NCBI RefSeq assembly: GCF_012273515.2
Contig: NZ_CP050975.2
Location: forward strand, 7,502,001 to 7,566,000
Direction of reading: 5' to 3'
From: Streptomyces sp. RPA4-2
GTDB taxonomy: Bacteria > Actinomycetota > Actinomycetes > Streptomycetales > Streptomycetaceae
Length of the DNA stretch: 64,000 nucleotides
The stretch's first letter is position 1, and every line of letters begins with the position of its first letter. Made by a program: the position numbers and the translations under genes. The notes beneath the pieces are model-generated. The model ran no database searches. It was not told the DNA's origin and worked only from the letters and a program-made list of their open reading frames with translations. Below, piece after piece: positions 24,797-33,101 of this stretch.

Positions 24797-26085
24797 GCGG
24801 GGCCGGTGCGCGGGGTGCGGCGCCGGGGCCGCGCCCGGAGTCGCGCCCGGAGCCGGGCCCGGAGCCGGGCCCGGAGCCGGGCCCGGAGCCGGGCCCGGAG
24901 TCGGAGCCTGTGCCGGAGTTCGCGGGCGTGCCGTCCGTCGTGCCGCGTCCCGCGGCCGAACTGGAGCCACTGCTCGACTGGTTGCGCGGTGGCCGCCCGG
25001 CGGGGGAGCGGCTGGACTTCACGGCGGGTACGGCGCTGCCCGACGGGCGCCTCGACCTGTGCAAGCAGGGGATCGGCCCGCGAGGCGCGGCGCTGATCGC
25101 CGACGCGCTCCGCGAGGGCGCCTCCCCGGTACGGCACTTGCTGCTCGGTACCGACGGGCTCGGCGACGAGGGGGCCGCCGCGGTGGCGGGCGGCGCGGAG
25201 GTCGAGACGCTGTATCTCGGCTGCAACGGGATCACCGCCGGCGGGGCCTGCCGGATCGCCGACAACCTGCGGGCCTCGCCGAGGGTCGTCACCGGCGTCT
25301 GGCTCAAGCGCAATCCGCTCGGCGGCGGGGGAGGGCGGGCGGCCGCCGAACTCGTCGAAGCCGCGCGGTCGCTGCGCACGCTGGACCTCGTGCAGACCGG
25401 GCTCGACGCGGCGGGCGCGGTCGTCCTCGCCGACGCCCTCCTCACCGCGGCGGAGAACGGCCGCCGTATCGAGCGGCTGTTCGTCGGCGGCAATCCGCTG
25501 GGCGCGGCGGGCGCCGTACCGCTCTAAGCCGAGCTGATCGGCGGCGGAGCGGTCGGCGAACTCTACATATCGGCGGCGCGGTTGGGCGACGCGGGTGCGC
25601 TGCGGCTGGCCGGCGCGCTGGAGCGGGCGCCGTACGGACGTCTCACGCGGCTCTCCGTCGCCAGCAACGGCATCGGGGCCGATGCCGCCGCCCGGCTGGT
25701 GACGGCGGCGACCGCGGCCGGGGTGGCCCTGCTCGACCTCGGCCGGGTGCGCGCCGCCGCGATGCTCGGCGCGGCCGACAACCACATCGACCTCGCGGCG
25801 GCCACCGCCATCGCGGACACGCTGGCGGGCGCCGAACACCGGCTCACCCACCTCGTCCTCACCCACACCGGCATGCGCAGCCGTGAGGCCCACCGCCTCC
25901 TCGACACCGCGCCGCGTGCCACCACCGCGACCCGCTTCGTGCTGGGCGGCGGCATCGCCACCAGCGTGAAACGACGGCTGGCGGCGCTGAGCGCGCACGT
26001 CCCCGCCCCGGCCGTCCCGCCGGACGTCGCCGCCGTACGCAGTGTCCACCGCACGGCGCCCGCCGGGGCGGAGGAGGGCGGCTAG
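24793..26085 (+). pseudogene. Leucine-rich-repeat (ribonuclease-inhibitor-like) protein with in-frame stop
   Basis: The GTG at 24793 overlaps the SDR stop by four bases. A Pro-Glu-Pro-Gly tract precedes a domain of LRRs of the ribonuclease-inhibitor type, with units such as LYLGCNGITAGGACRIADNL and LFVGGNPLGAAGA. A TAA at 25525-25527 interrupts the frame. The same frame continues immediately with more LRR units (LSVASNGIGADAAARLV, LVLTHTGMRSREAHRL) to a TAG at 26085. The whole would be about 430 residues. The stop is either a real nonsense mutation or a base error. LRR domains bind proteins; the coupling to the SDR suggests the two act together. Confidence is high for the LRR nature, low for whether it is functional. 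Confidence 0.8.
24849..24896 (+). repeat. 12-bp tandem repeat encoding Pro-Glu-Pro-Gly
   Basis: Four exact copies of ggagccgggccc, preceded and followed by partial copies, encode a PEPG-rich linker at the start of the LRR protein. Slippage here would change linker length in steps of four residues without breaking the frame. Confidence 0.85.
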
Positions 26086-26268
26086 AGCTGCCGGGTGGCG
26101 GAGCGCGGCCCGCGCCGGGCGGGGGAGGAGCACTGCCGGTGCCTCCCGGGGCCGAGGAGCGCGGCCCGAGCCTGCCGGAAGCGAGGCGCACCGCTGGTGC
26201 CGTGCCTGCGGGGCGTCGGCCGCGCGGCAGGGCGGGCGCCGGGCGGCGCGGCGAGGATCGCCCGGGTG

Positions 26269-28083
26269 TCAGCGCCGCATGGCCGTGAACATCTCCGTCC
26301 AGAAGCGCTGTTGCTGCGCCGACGCGCCCACCAGATACGTCGCCCGCAGCTTCGGCGGCAGCAGGGGGAGCAGCCGCACCACCAGCGCCCGGTGCTTCTT
26401 CAGCTGGGACAGCTCCGCGTTGGCGAGGATCTGGTGGACGACGTCGCTGTCGTCGGTGCCCTCGTCGGAGTCCCGGGCCGCGCGCCGCAGCCGGGCCTCC
26501 CAGGCGTCCGCCTCGCGGGCGAGCTCGCGCAGCCCCGTCACCGGGCGCCCGCGCAGCCGGTCGACGAGCGCCGTCAGTGACACGGGCGCGTACTCGCCGT
26601 CGCCGAGGTAGACCGTCGCCATCTCCAGGTCGAGCCCGTGCCGGTGCAGCTTGATGAGCCGCTCCAGGGTGCGCTTGGTGATCCAGGCACGGCCCTCGTC
26701 GTCGATGTCGTTCTTCCACCAGTCCAGGACGGTCTCGGCGTCCGCGCCGTACCGCGCGAGCAGCCACTCGTTGGCCGGGATGTCCTGCGGCTCGACCGTC
26801 AGGGAGGCCGTGAACCGGCTGGCCTGCGCGATGTTGTTCCGCGCGACCAGGAGCTTGCGGCCCAGGTGGTACGGCGGATTCTGGACGGCGATCTGCGCGC
26901 GCAGGTTCTCGATCCGGCGCCCCGCGAGCGACCACTCCTGGGTGATCTCCATCAGCTTGGCGAACGCGGCCTTGTCCTTGGGCCGGTTGTACTCGTCCCA
27001 GACGATCGCCTTCGGCTCGGGACCCGTGAAGTTCGCCGCGAGCAGGTTGTCCAGGGTGCCGTCCGCCGACGGGACCGGGGCGCACAGGTCCTCGACGTTG
27101 GTCACCGGCAGCGAGAAGTACAGCGGCTCCCGGCCGAGGCCCTCGCGCACCGTCTCCCGTACGAGCTCGGTCTTTCCGCAGCCGGGCGGTCCCTGCAGCA
27201 GCACGGTCCAGCGATTGCGCAGGGCCGCCCTGACGACCTGGCGGACCGGGTCCGGGATCGTCGACGGATTGGACACACCGAGCTCCGCGGCGATCCGGTC
27301 CAGGATCTCCGCGGTGCGGTTCTGTCCGGGGCGGCCGTCGGGACGGGGCTCGACGAGGCGCAGCCGTTCCCCGCCCACCAGGGGCAGGGCCCAGCGCAGC
27401 GGGAATCCCTCCCGGGCGTTGGCCAGGACGTGGTCGAGGGTGCGCGGTGAGAGCAGCTCGCGCAGCGCGGGGGAGAGGGAGGCCCACAGCGAGAAGACCG
27501 GTGCCAGGTCCCATTCCCGGTACGTGGCCGACAGATGGCGGCGCCACGACGTGTCGTTCGCCGTGACGCGCAGGGTGACCATGCGGTCGAGGAGCGCGAG
27601 GTCGCCGCGCCGCGCCGAGGTCTCGGCCAGCGACTCGTTGTCGGTGAGGAAGACGCCGACGCAGCCCAGGGCGCGCAGATCGTGCTCGCCGAGCGTCCAG
27701 TCGCAGGCGATCTGCATCAGTTGGGACTGGACCGTGTCGCCCGCCTGCAACGAGTCGTCGATGAGCAGCACGAAGGGTGTGCCCGGCTTGAGCTGACTCA
27801 TCACGAGCTGGCGCAGCACGAGTTCACCGGTGTGGGCGTCCCGTACCGGCGCGTTGACCAGCAGGTCGTCCGGGGTGAGGTTGGCCGCGGGCACGTACAC
27901 CAGCGTGGCGTCGGGGTGGGCGCGCGCCACGTGCGAGAAGAACGTGGCCGTCTTGCCGATGCCGTGCTCGCCGAAGATCTGGCCCGTCTGCCCCATGGCG
28001 ATCAGGGCGTCGATGAACGCCTCCAGACGGGAGGGCGCGGGTGCGCCGCGGTCGGTGCGGCCGGGGTCGGTTGCCGTGGTCAT
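26269..28083 (-). CDS. MoxR-type double AAA+ ATPase
   Basis: A 604-residue ATPase with two AAA+ modules. The first has Walker A GEHGIGKT (38-45) and Walker B LLIDD (106-110). The second has GPPGCGKT (298-305) and Walker B-like VWDEYNRP (361-368). A helical C-terminal region of about 130 residues follows. MoxR ATPases act as chaperones that remodel partners, and nearly always lie beside a VWA protein. Here the ATG overlaps the stop of the upstream metallopeptidase/VWA gene by four bases, so the two are cotranscribed. The second module's Walker B is less canonical than the first. The operon faces the SDR-LRR pair convergently. Confidence 0.88.
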   Translation of the reverse strand: MTTATDPGRTDRGAPAPSRLEAFIDALIAMGQTGQIFGEHGIGKTATFFSHVARAHPDATLVYVPAANLTPDDLLVNAPVRDAHTGELVLRQLVMSQLKPGTPFVLLIDDSLQAGDTVQSQLMQIACDWTLGEHDLRALGCVGVFLTDNESLAETSARRGDLALLDRMVTLRVTANDTSWRRHLSATYREWDLAPVFSLWASLSPALRELLSPRTLDHVLANAREGFPLRWALPLVGGERLRLVEPRPDGRPGQNRTAEILDRIAAELGVSNPSTIPDPVRQVVRAALRNRWTVLLQGPPGCGKTELVRETVREGLGREPLYFSLPVTNVEDLCAPVPSADGTLDNLLAANFTGPEPKAIVWDEYNRPKDKAAFAKLMEITQEWSLAGRRIENLRAQIAVQNPPYHLGRKLLVARNNIAQASRFTASLTVEPQDIPANEWLLARYGADAETVLDWWKNDIDDEGRAWITKRTLERLIKLHRHGLDLEMATVYLGDGEYAPVSLTALVDRLRGRPVTGLRELAREADAWEARLRRAARDSDEGTDDSDVVHQILANAELSQLKKHRALVVRLLPLLPPKLRATYLVGASAQQQRFWTEMFTAMRR

Positions 28084-29576
28084 CGGTCCTGGTCCTGTGC
28101 TGAGGGGGGTCGGTACGACCCGGTGGTCACGCGGTGGCAGTCCATGGGCGGGCTGTGGGTCTCGGGCCAGTCGTTGCCGCCCTCGGTGATCAGCCAGATC
28201 CACTTGTCGGGCTCGGCCGGGGTGATCGGCGGCGCCCAGCCGTCGGTGAGCATCACCACGGCGTCCGGACGCGCCTCGCAGCGGCGGCCGTTCACCTCAG
28301 TGCGCCCCTCGACGTAGTCGGCGACGGCCCGGAAGTCGGTGCCGCCCCCGCCGAGGACGCGGCCGCCCGGCTCGAAGGGCATCACCTCGGCGTCGAAGGA
28401 CAGCCAGTGCGCCTCGACCCCGTCGATCCGTCCCACGAGGCCGGTGAGCCAGTCGATCACCCGGTCAGGCATGGAGCCCGAGGTGTCGTACGCGATGACG
28501 AGCACCTTGTCCCGGACCGGCCCGCGCCGCGAGAGCATCGGCTCCTGGCCGAGCGCCGCGAGCAGCGCGCCCCGCTTCTTGGGGTACACGAGCCGCTCAC
28601 CGTCGCGGAGTTTCGAACCGAGTACGTCGGCCAGCCAGCGCTGCCACCAGTCGACCGTCCGTGTGCGGACGGTCTCGCCGCGCAGGGCCGCGGCACCGAG
28701 CCGCCCCCAGATCCTCGCCGTCCGTTCCGAGGCGTCCTCCGTGCGGCCCATCAGGTCGAGCAGCTCGCGCTCGGCGCCCGGGTGCCCACGGCGGGCCGCG
28801 AGCAGAGCGTTGAGCAGCGCGGAGGACGAGACCTCGTCGACGGTCTCCTGATCCGCGGGCACCTCGGTCGTGAGACGGACGCACACCCGCCGGGCGGCCA
28901 CCGGGGGGTGGCGCATCCGCTTGAGCTCGCCGTACACCGTCATGTCCGTCGCGGTGAACTCGTCGTAGCCGACCGGTTCCAGTCCCTGGGCGAGGAGGTC
29001 CTGCCGGTACGCCGCGTGGATCACGCGCGGATCGACGCCCGTGGGACGCCCGTCCAGCAGGGGCAGGGAATCCCGGCGCAGCCGCACCAGCGCCACGTGA
29101 TTGATCGACACCTCGGTGGCCGTCTCGAAGACCGGGTCCGCGCGCAGCTCCGGGTCGGCGAACAGGTGCCGCTGCAACAGATGCCGCGCCTCGTGGAACA
29201 GCACGAACTTCACGCCGTCCAGGCCGAGTCGTACGAAGAAGTCCGGGTTGTAGAGCAGCAGGCAGGTGCCGTCGCCCGAGGCCACCACGGCCGCCGTGTC
29301 CACCGCGGTCGTGGCCAGTTGGTGGTGGCACTTCGCGTACAGCCAGGACGCCACCGCCGACTCCGTCAGACCGAAGTCCAGCAGCGCGGCCTCCTTGAGC
29401 CGCCGCGCCTGCTCGACCACCTCCGGGTACGTACCGGTACCGGCCGAGCGCCCTGCGGTCCGCCAGATCGACGACAGGACGCCGCCCCCGCTCCCCGTAC
29501 GGCATGTCCCCACCCCCGTGTCCGACGCCGTGCCCGTTCTCCCCGTCACCTCCTTGGTACCAGGCCCCACCGACAT
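28080..29576 (-). CDS. DUF2201-type metallopeptidase-like/VWA protein, MoxR partner
   Basis: A 498-residue protein with two parts. The N-terminal half has a HEARH motif (128-132) matching the metal-binding HExxH of the DUF2201 putative metallopeptidase domain. The C-terminal half is a VWA-like domain with MIDAS motif DTSGS (364-368) and later residues GGGGTDF and MLTDGW that complete the metal site. VWA proteins of this kind are the usual clients or partners of MoxR ATPases. The first 40 residues are Gly- and Thr-rich, so a later start is possible. The ATG at 29576 has a GGAGG-like site upstream. A tRNA-like sequence begins 32 bases upstream on the opposite strand. Confidence 0.85.
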   Translation of the reverse strand: MSVGPGTKEVTGRTGTASDTGVGTCRTGSGGGVLSSIWRTAGRSAGTGTYPEVVEQARRLKEAALLDFGLTESAVASWLYAKCHHQLATTAVDTAAVVASGDGTCLLLYNPDFFVRLGLDGVKFVLFHEARHLLQRHLFADPELRADPVFETATEVSINHVALVRLRRDSLPLLDGRPTGVDPRVIHAAYRQDLLAQGLEPVGYDEFTATDMTVYGELKRMRHPPVAARRVCVRLTTEVPADQETVDEVSSSALLNALLAARRGHPGAERELLDLMGRTEDASERTARIWGRLGAAALRGETVRTRTVDWWQRWLADVLGSKLRDGERLVYPKKRGALLAALGQEPMLSRRGPVRDKVLVIAYDTSGSMPDRVIDWLTGLVGRIDGVEAHWLSFDAEVMPFEPGGRVLGGGGTDFRAVADYVEGRTEVNGRRCEARPDAVVMLTDGWAPPITPAEPDKWIWLITEGGNDWPETHSPPMDCHRVTTGSYRPPSAQDQDR

Positions 29577-29607
29577 CGGGCCAAGGCATTACGCTCGATG
29601 CCAAGGG

Positions 29608-29682
29608 CGGGGCCGTAGCGCAGAGGCAGGCGCAGCCGGTCTCCAAAACCAGATCACGCTGGTTCGAATCCAGCCGCCCCGC
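29608..29682 (+). tRNA. tRNA-like sequence, CCA (Trp) anticodon, degenerate
   Basis: A cloverleaf-like sequence with a perfect D-arm (GCGC, loop AGAGGCAG, GCGC), anticodon loop CTCCAAA giving CCA at 29643-29645, and a perfect T-arm (GCTGG, TTCGAAT, CCAGC). The acceptor stem pairs 29608-29615 with 29675-29681 only if one C is bulged. The anticodon stem has one C-A mismatch, and one extra base precedes it. A possible -10 box TACGCT is at 29590-29595. D-loop and T-arm resemble the two tRNAs at 23.3 kb. It may be a real variant tRNA, a tRNA mimic or a decayed copy, or sequence errors may have added bases. Confidence 0.45.
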
Positions 29683-29703
29683 CCCCTCGCCCCGTCGCGC
29701 GGT

Positions 29704-30570
29704 TCAGGCGACGGCCCCCGCGGTCACGAGCAGTTCGGGAACCGTGCCGTAGTACGTGCCGACGAGCTGGGCGAGTACGGCCCAGGCGTCCTCGCGGTCG
29801 CCCAGATGGTCCCGCACCAGCGGCCGCAGTACGTCCTCGGCCTCCCGGACGCGGGCCGGGAACATCGTCCGGCCCAGTGACAGCACGCGCAGGACCCGGT
29901 CGGCGGGGCTCCACGTCGTCGCGTACCGCGCGGGACCGTCGACGACGCCCGACTGCCGGACCCGGTGGGTGAACTTCGCGTGCGAGCCGAACCGTTCGCG
30001 CAACGCGGGCGGACAGTCGGGGCGCACGGCCAGCGCCCAGCGCGCGTAACCGGGCAGCGCCCGCTCCAGGTCGGCCGCGGCGACCGCCTTCCAGCCGGGG
30101 TGTCCCACCACCATGGAGGCGGCCTTCCGCGCGGGGCCCATGGACCGCGAGGCCCGCAGCGCGCCGACGAGCCCGAACCGGCTGAAGTGCTCGGGCACCG
30201 GCGGTTCCGGCTCTCGGCGCAGTGACTTGGCCACCGGTACGGGCTGCCCGCGGCCGGGGCCGTGCGGTATCCCGCGCACGATCGCGCGGCGCATCGCGTC
30301 GTCCGCGGAGAGATGCCGCCACACCAGGGCGTTGAGTTCCGGATCGTCCTCCTCCAGAACCCACAGCAGCACGGAGGAGGGCACGGGCGTGCGCGTCCAC
30401 CAGGAGTACACCGAGCGCCGGGCGTCCGCGGCCTCCTCGGACTCTCCCGATTCCCCGTCGGGCGGGGAGGGCCGCAGGCCGATCCGCCGCCGTACTCGCT
30501 CGGCCTCCCCGGCCTCGAGCAGACCCAACAGGAACCCGGCCGCCCGTTCCGACGTGGTGTTGTCATGCAT
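29704..30570 (-). CDS. Uncharacterised all-helical (HEAT-like) protein
   Basis: A 288-residue protein I do not recognise. It is predicted soluble, rich in Ala, Arg and Leu, and has recurring helix-pair patterns (VLEEDDPELNALVWRHLS; WKAVAAADLERALPGYARWA; VREAEDVLRPLVRDHLG) resembling HEAT or ARM repeats. No catalytic motif, signal peptide or membrane segment is seen. ATG at 30570 is preferred; an upstream GTG at 30606 adds twelve residues without similarity to the rest. It lies just beyond the tRNA-like sequence, in the same direction as the VWA-MoxR operon, so it may belong to that group of genes. Confidence 0.7.
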   Translation of the reverse strand: MHDNTTSERAAGFLLGLLEAGEAERVRRRIGLRPSPPDGESGESEEAADARRSVYSWWTRTPVPSSVLLWVLEEDDPELNALVWRHLSADDAMRRAIVRGIPHGPGRGQPVPVAKSLRREPEPPVPEHFSRFGLVGALRASRSMGPARKAASMVVGHPGWKAVAAADLERALPGYARWALAVRPDCPPALRERFGSHAKFTHRVRQSGVVDGPARYATTWSPADRVLRVLSLGRTMFPARVREAEDVLRPLVRDHLGDREDAWAVLAQLVGTYYGTVPELLVTAGAVA

Positions 30571-30844
30571 GGCCGCATGATGCCGCAGCCGGGTGCCGGC
30601 CCGCACCGGAAAATCGGCCCACCGCGCGGCAGTCGGCGGGCACGGCCCCCGCGTGGACCGAGCTCCCCGGCGGCACGCCGGGAGCGTGCCGATTCCACGC
30701 GGTCACCCTCGGGGCGGCCTGAAGCACCGCGCCGCCACCCGGTGGCCGACGTGCGGGACGCGGCGCCGGCCACCGGGTGGCGGCGTGGGGGTGAGGCGAC
30801 CGTCCGGGGCCGCCGGGCCCCGGTGGTGCGACGTGCGGTGGGTG

Positions 30845-31822
30845 TCAGCCGGCGGCGCGCGCGGCCATCCGCGCCTTGCGTGCCGCGAGCTTCTCGTCGA
30901 ACTTCGAGGCCTCCGCGTCCAGGCCGCCCATGAAGAAGCCGAGCTCCTCCTGGGCCCGCAGACCCTCCGGGCCGAGGCCGTCCATCTCCAGGACCTTCAG
31001 GTGGCGCAGCACCGGCTGTAGCACGTCGTCGTGGTGGATGCGCATGTTGTACACCTCGCCGATGGCCATCTGGGCGGCGGCGCGCTCGAAGCCGGGCATG
31101 CCGTGTCCGGGCATCCGGAAGTTGACGACGACGTCGCGCACGGACTGCATGGTCAGGTCGGGGGCCAGCTCGAACGCGGCCTTGAGCAGGTTCCGGTAGA
31201 AGACCATGTGCAGGTTCTCGTCGGTCGCGATGCGCGCCAGCATCCGGTCACAGACCGGGTCGCCCGACTGGTGACCGGTGTTGCGGTGCGAGACGCGGGT
31301 CGCGAGCTCCTGGAAGGCGACGTACGCGACCGTGTGCAGCATCGAGTGGCGGTTGTCCGACTCGAAGCCCTCGTTCATGTGCTGCATACGGAACGCTTCC
31401 AGCTTGTCCGGGTCCACGGCGCGCGAGGCGAGCAGGTAGTCGCGCATCACGATGCCGTGCCGGCCCTCCTCCGCGGTCCAGCGGTGCACCCAGGTGCCCC
31501 AGGCGCCGTCACGGCCGAAGAGCGCGGCGATCTCGTGGTGGTAGCTCGGCAGGTTGTCCTCGGTGAGGAGGTTGACGACCAGCGCAATCCGGCCGATCTC
31601 CGTGACCTTCGACTGCTCCTTGCCCCAGGCCTCGCCGTCCTCGAACAGACCGGGGAAGTTGCGCGCGTCGCTCCACGGCACGTACTCGTGCGGCATCCAG
31701 TCCTTGGCCACCTTGAGGTGACGGTTGAGCTCGGTTTCGACCACTTCCTCCAACGCGTACAGCAGCCGAGCGTCGGTCCAGGCGGCGGACGGGCTGCCGA
31801 GGTGGGGAGAAGTAATCGTCAC
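30845..31822 (-). CDS. Acyl-ACP desaturase
   Basis: A 325-residue soluble di-iron desaturase that introduces a double bond into acyl chains carried on acyl carrier protein. The metal-binding pattern is clear: a first Glu in the ETELNRHL region, EEGRH near residue 119 and DENLH near residue 203, giving the two ExxH pairs. Length and order match the FA_desaturase_2 family common in actinobacteria. ATG at 31822. The long upstream region carries two separate repeat arrays, indicating tight control of membrane-lipid unsaturation. The downstream gap to the helical-repeat gene contains no gene. Confidence 0.9.
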   Translation of the reverse strand: MTITSPHLGSPSAAWTDARLLYALEEVVETELNRHLKVAKDWMPHEYVPWSDARNFPGLFEDGEAWGKEQSKVTEIGRIALVVNLLTEDNLPSYHHEIAALFGRDGAWGTWVHRWTAEEGRHGIVMRDYLLASRAVDPDKLEAFRMQHMNEGFESDNRHSMLHTVAYVAFQELATRVSHRNTGHQSGDPVCDRMLARIATDENLHMVFYRNLLKAAFELAPDLTMQSVRDVVVNFRMPGHGMPGFERAAAQMAIGEVYNMRIHHDDVLQPVLRHLKVLEMDGLGPEGLRAQEELGFFMGGLDAEASKFDEKLAARKARMAARAAG

Positions 31823-31848
31823 GGGTGCTCCAGGGGGGACGTGAAAGT

Positions 31849-31944
31849 ACTGAGCGAGTTACTGCGTGAGTTACTGAGGGTGTTACTGGTGAGCCGTTGA
31901 AACGAATGACTGAACGTACGACTGAACGTACGACTGGGCGGGGA
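31849..31944 (-). repeat. Eight phased 12-bp units upstream of the desaturase
   Basis: ACTG recurs at exactly 12-base intervals at 31849, 31861, 31873, 31885, 31909, 31921 and 31933. The unit at 31897 is degenerate and begins TTGA. Units share ACTGARYG-like starts; those at 31909 and 31921 are identical. On the desaturase sense strand this reads as repeated CAGT every 12 bases in the 5' leader. Confidence 0.8.
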
Positions 31945-31949
31945 CGAAA

Positions 31950-31994
31950 CCTACGGCATCGTAGGCTACGTATCCGTAGGTTACGAAACCGTAG
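31950..31994. promoter_or_regulatory. Three tandem 15-bp palindromic operator copies
   Basis: CTACG/TTACG starts at 31951, 31966 and 31981, each followed four bases later by CGTAG. The first is the perfect inverted repeat CCTACG-gcat-CGTAGG (31950-31965). The copies follow one another with 15-base spacing. They resemble sites for a TetR-type dimer and lie 130 to 170 bases upstream of the desaturase start, beyond the end of the ddaH gene. Confidence 0.7.
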
Positions 31995-32131
31995 GTTAAG
32001 TTCGCTGTAAAGAGTGCCTGATCAGCGGGGTCTCCCAGGCGGTATCGCGTCTCTCGGGGCTCGCTCCGAAGCCTCGTCGACCACTCCTGCCTCACACGTC
32101 CCGGAGCCGAACGGGTGAGTCGTTCACTCGT

Positions 32132-32908
32132 TCAGGTGTACAACTCCCGGAGTCGTACCGAGAGACAGGTCACACAGCCCTCGAGCTTCTCGAACTCGCC
32201 GATGTCCACGACGACCGGCTCGTGGCCGAGCCCCGCGAGCAGCTCCGCGGTCTTCGGGGCGCTCGCCGCCATCAGCAGCTTCTCGCCGCCGAGCAGCACC
32301 ACATGGGCCCCGGACTCCTCCGGCACCGGCAGGAAGCGCGGGAACAGCGACGGCGTGTCCACCAGCGGCTCATGGCCGATCACCGTCCCGTCGGGCAGCG
32401 CCGTGACCGCCGACTTCAGGTGCAGCACCGTGCTCACGGGTACGGGGACCACATGCGCCCCGAGCGGTTCGAGGGCCGCGCGCAGCTGCTGGACCCCGAC
32501 CGCGTTGGTGCGTCCGCCGAGGCCCACGTACACCGTGTCGCCGACCTTGAGGACGTCACCGCCGTCCAGGGTGCCGGGCTCCCAGATCCAGTTCACCGAG
32601 CAGCCCAGCCGGGCCACGGCCTCCTCCACCCCGGCGGTCTCGCCGCGCCGGGACTCGGCGCCGGGGCGGCAGATCAGCGCGACGTTGCGGAAGACGACGA
32701 CGGCGTCCTCCACGAACACCGAGTCGGGGCAGTCGTCGGCCGGATCCACCTCGACGGTGTCCCAGCCGTGCGTGCGCAGGGCCTGTGCGTACGCCTCCCA
32801 CTGCTCCACCGCCAGGTCGACGTCCACCTTCTCGCGCTCGATGTGCGTCACGAGCCCCTCGGCGAGACGGGGGCTGGGCCTGCGGATGAGTGCTTTCTGG
32901 CTGGGCAC
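32132..32908 (-). CDS. ddaH: N(G),N(G)-dimethylarginine dimethylaminohydrolase
   Basis: A 258-residue amidinotransferase-superfamily hydrolase that converts methylated arginines to citrulline and methylamines. Substrate-binding and catalytic segments are present: DDCPDSVFVEDAVVV near residue 60, DGGDVLKVG near residue 118, the catalytic His in TVLHLKSAVTAL near residue 165, and the nucleophilic Cys in LEGCVTCLS near the C-terminus. GTG at 32908 is chosen because the conserved protein begins with VPSQKALIRRPSP. It is monocistronic. Arginine deiminases and citrullinases share the fold, but the motif set fits DDAH best. Confidence 0.88.
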   Translation of the reverse strand: MPSQKALIRRPSPRLAEGLVTHIEREKVDVDLAVEQWEAYAQALRTHGWDTVEVDPADDCPDSVFVEDAVVVFRNVALICRPGAESRRGETAGVEEAVARLGCSVNWIWEPGTLDGGDVLKVGDTVYVGLGGRTNAVGVQQLRAALEPLGAHVVPVPVSTVLHLKSAVTALPDGTVIGHEPLVDTPSLFPRFLPVPEESGAHVVLLGGEKLLMAASAPKTAELLAGLGHEPVVVDIGEFEKLEGCVTCLSVRLRELYT

Positions 32909-33101
32909 GTGCGGTCTCCGAATCGGCAGGGTGCGTCGGCGCACATCATGCAGCGCCGTTCGCGCGCGCAACAGCCCCCGCCGGACGCGACGCGGTCCCG
33001 GCTCCGATGACAGGAGGCCGCCGGCCGGCCCCGGGAACCCCGGGACCGACGCCGGGCGGCCCCGCGTCCGGACCGACGTTAGCCAGCCCCACGGGTCCCC
33101 G

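Noticed and set aside
23247..30606. Integrative element using the tRNA genes as attachment site
   Set aside because: No integrase or excisionase gene is present, and the shared tRNA 3' sequences extend through the whole tRNA body rather than forming a simple att duplication.
31883..32095. 70-codon minus-strand frame with repeated Tyr-Val units
   Set aside because: The periodic protein pattern is produced by the 12- and 15-bp DNA repeats; no ribosome site and no family resemblance.
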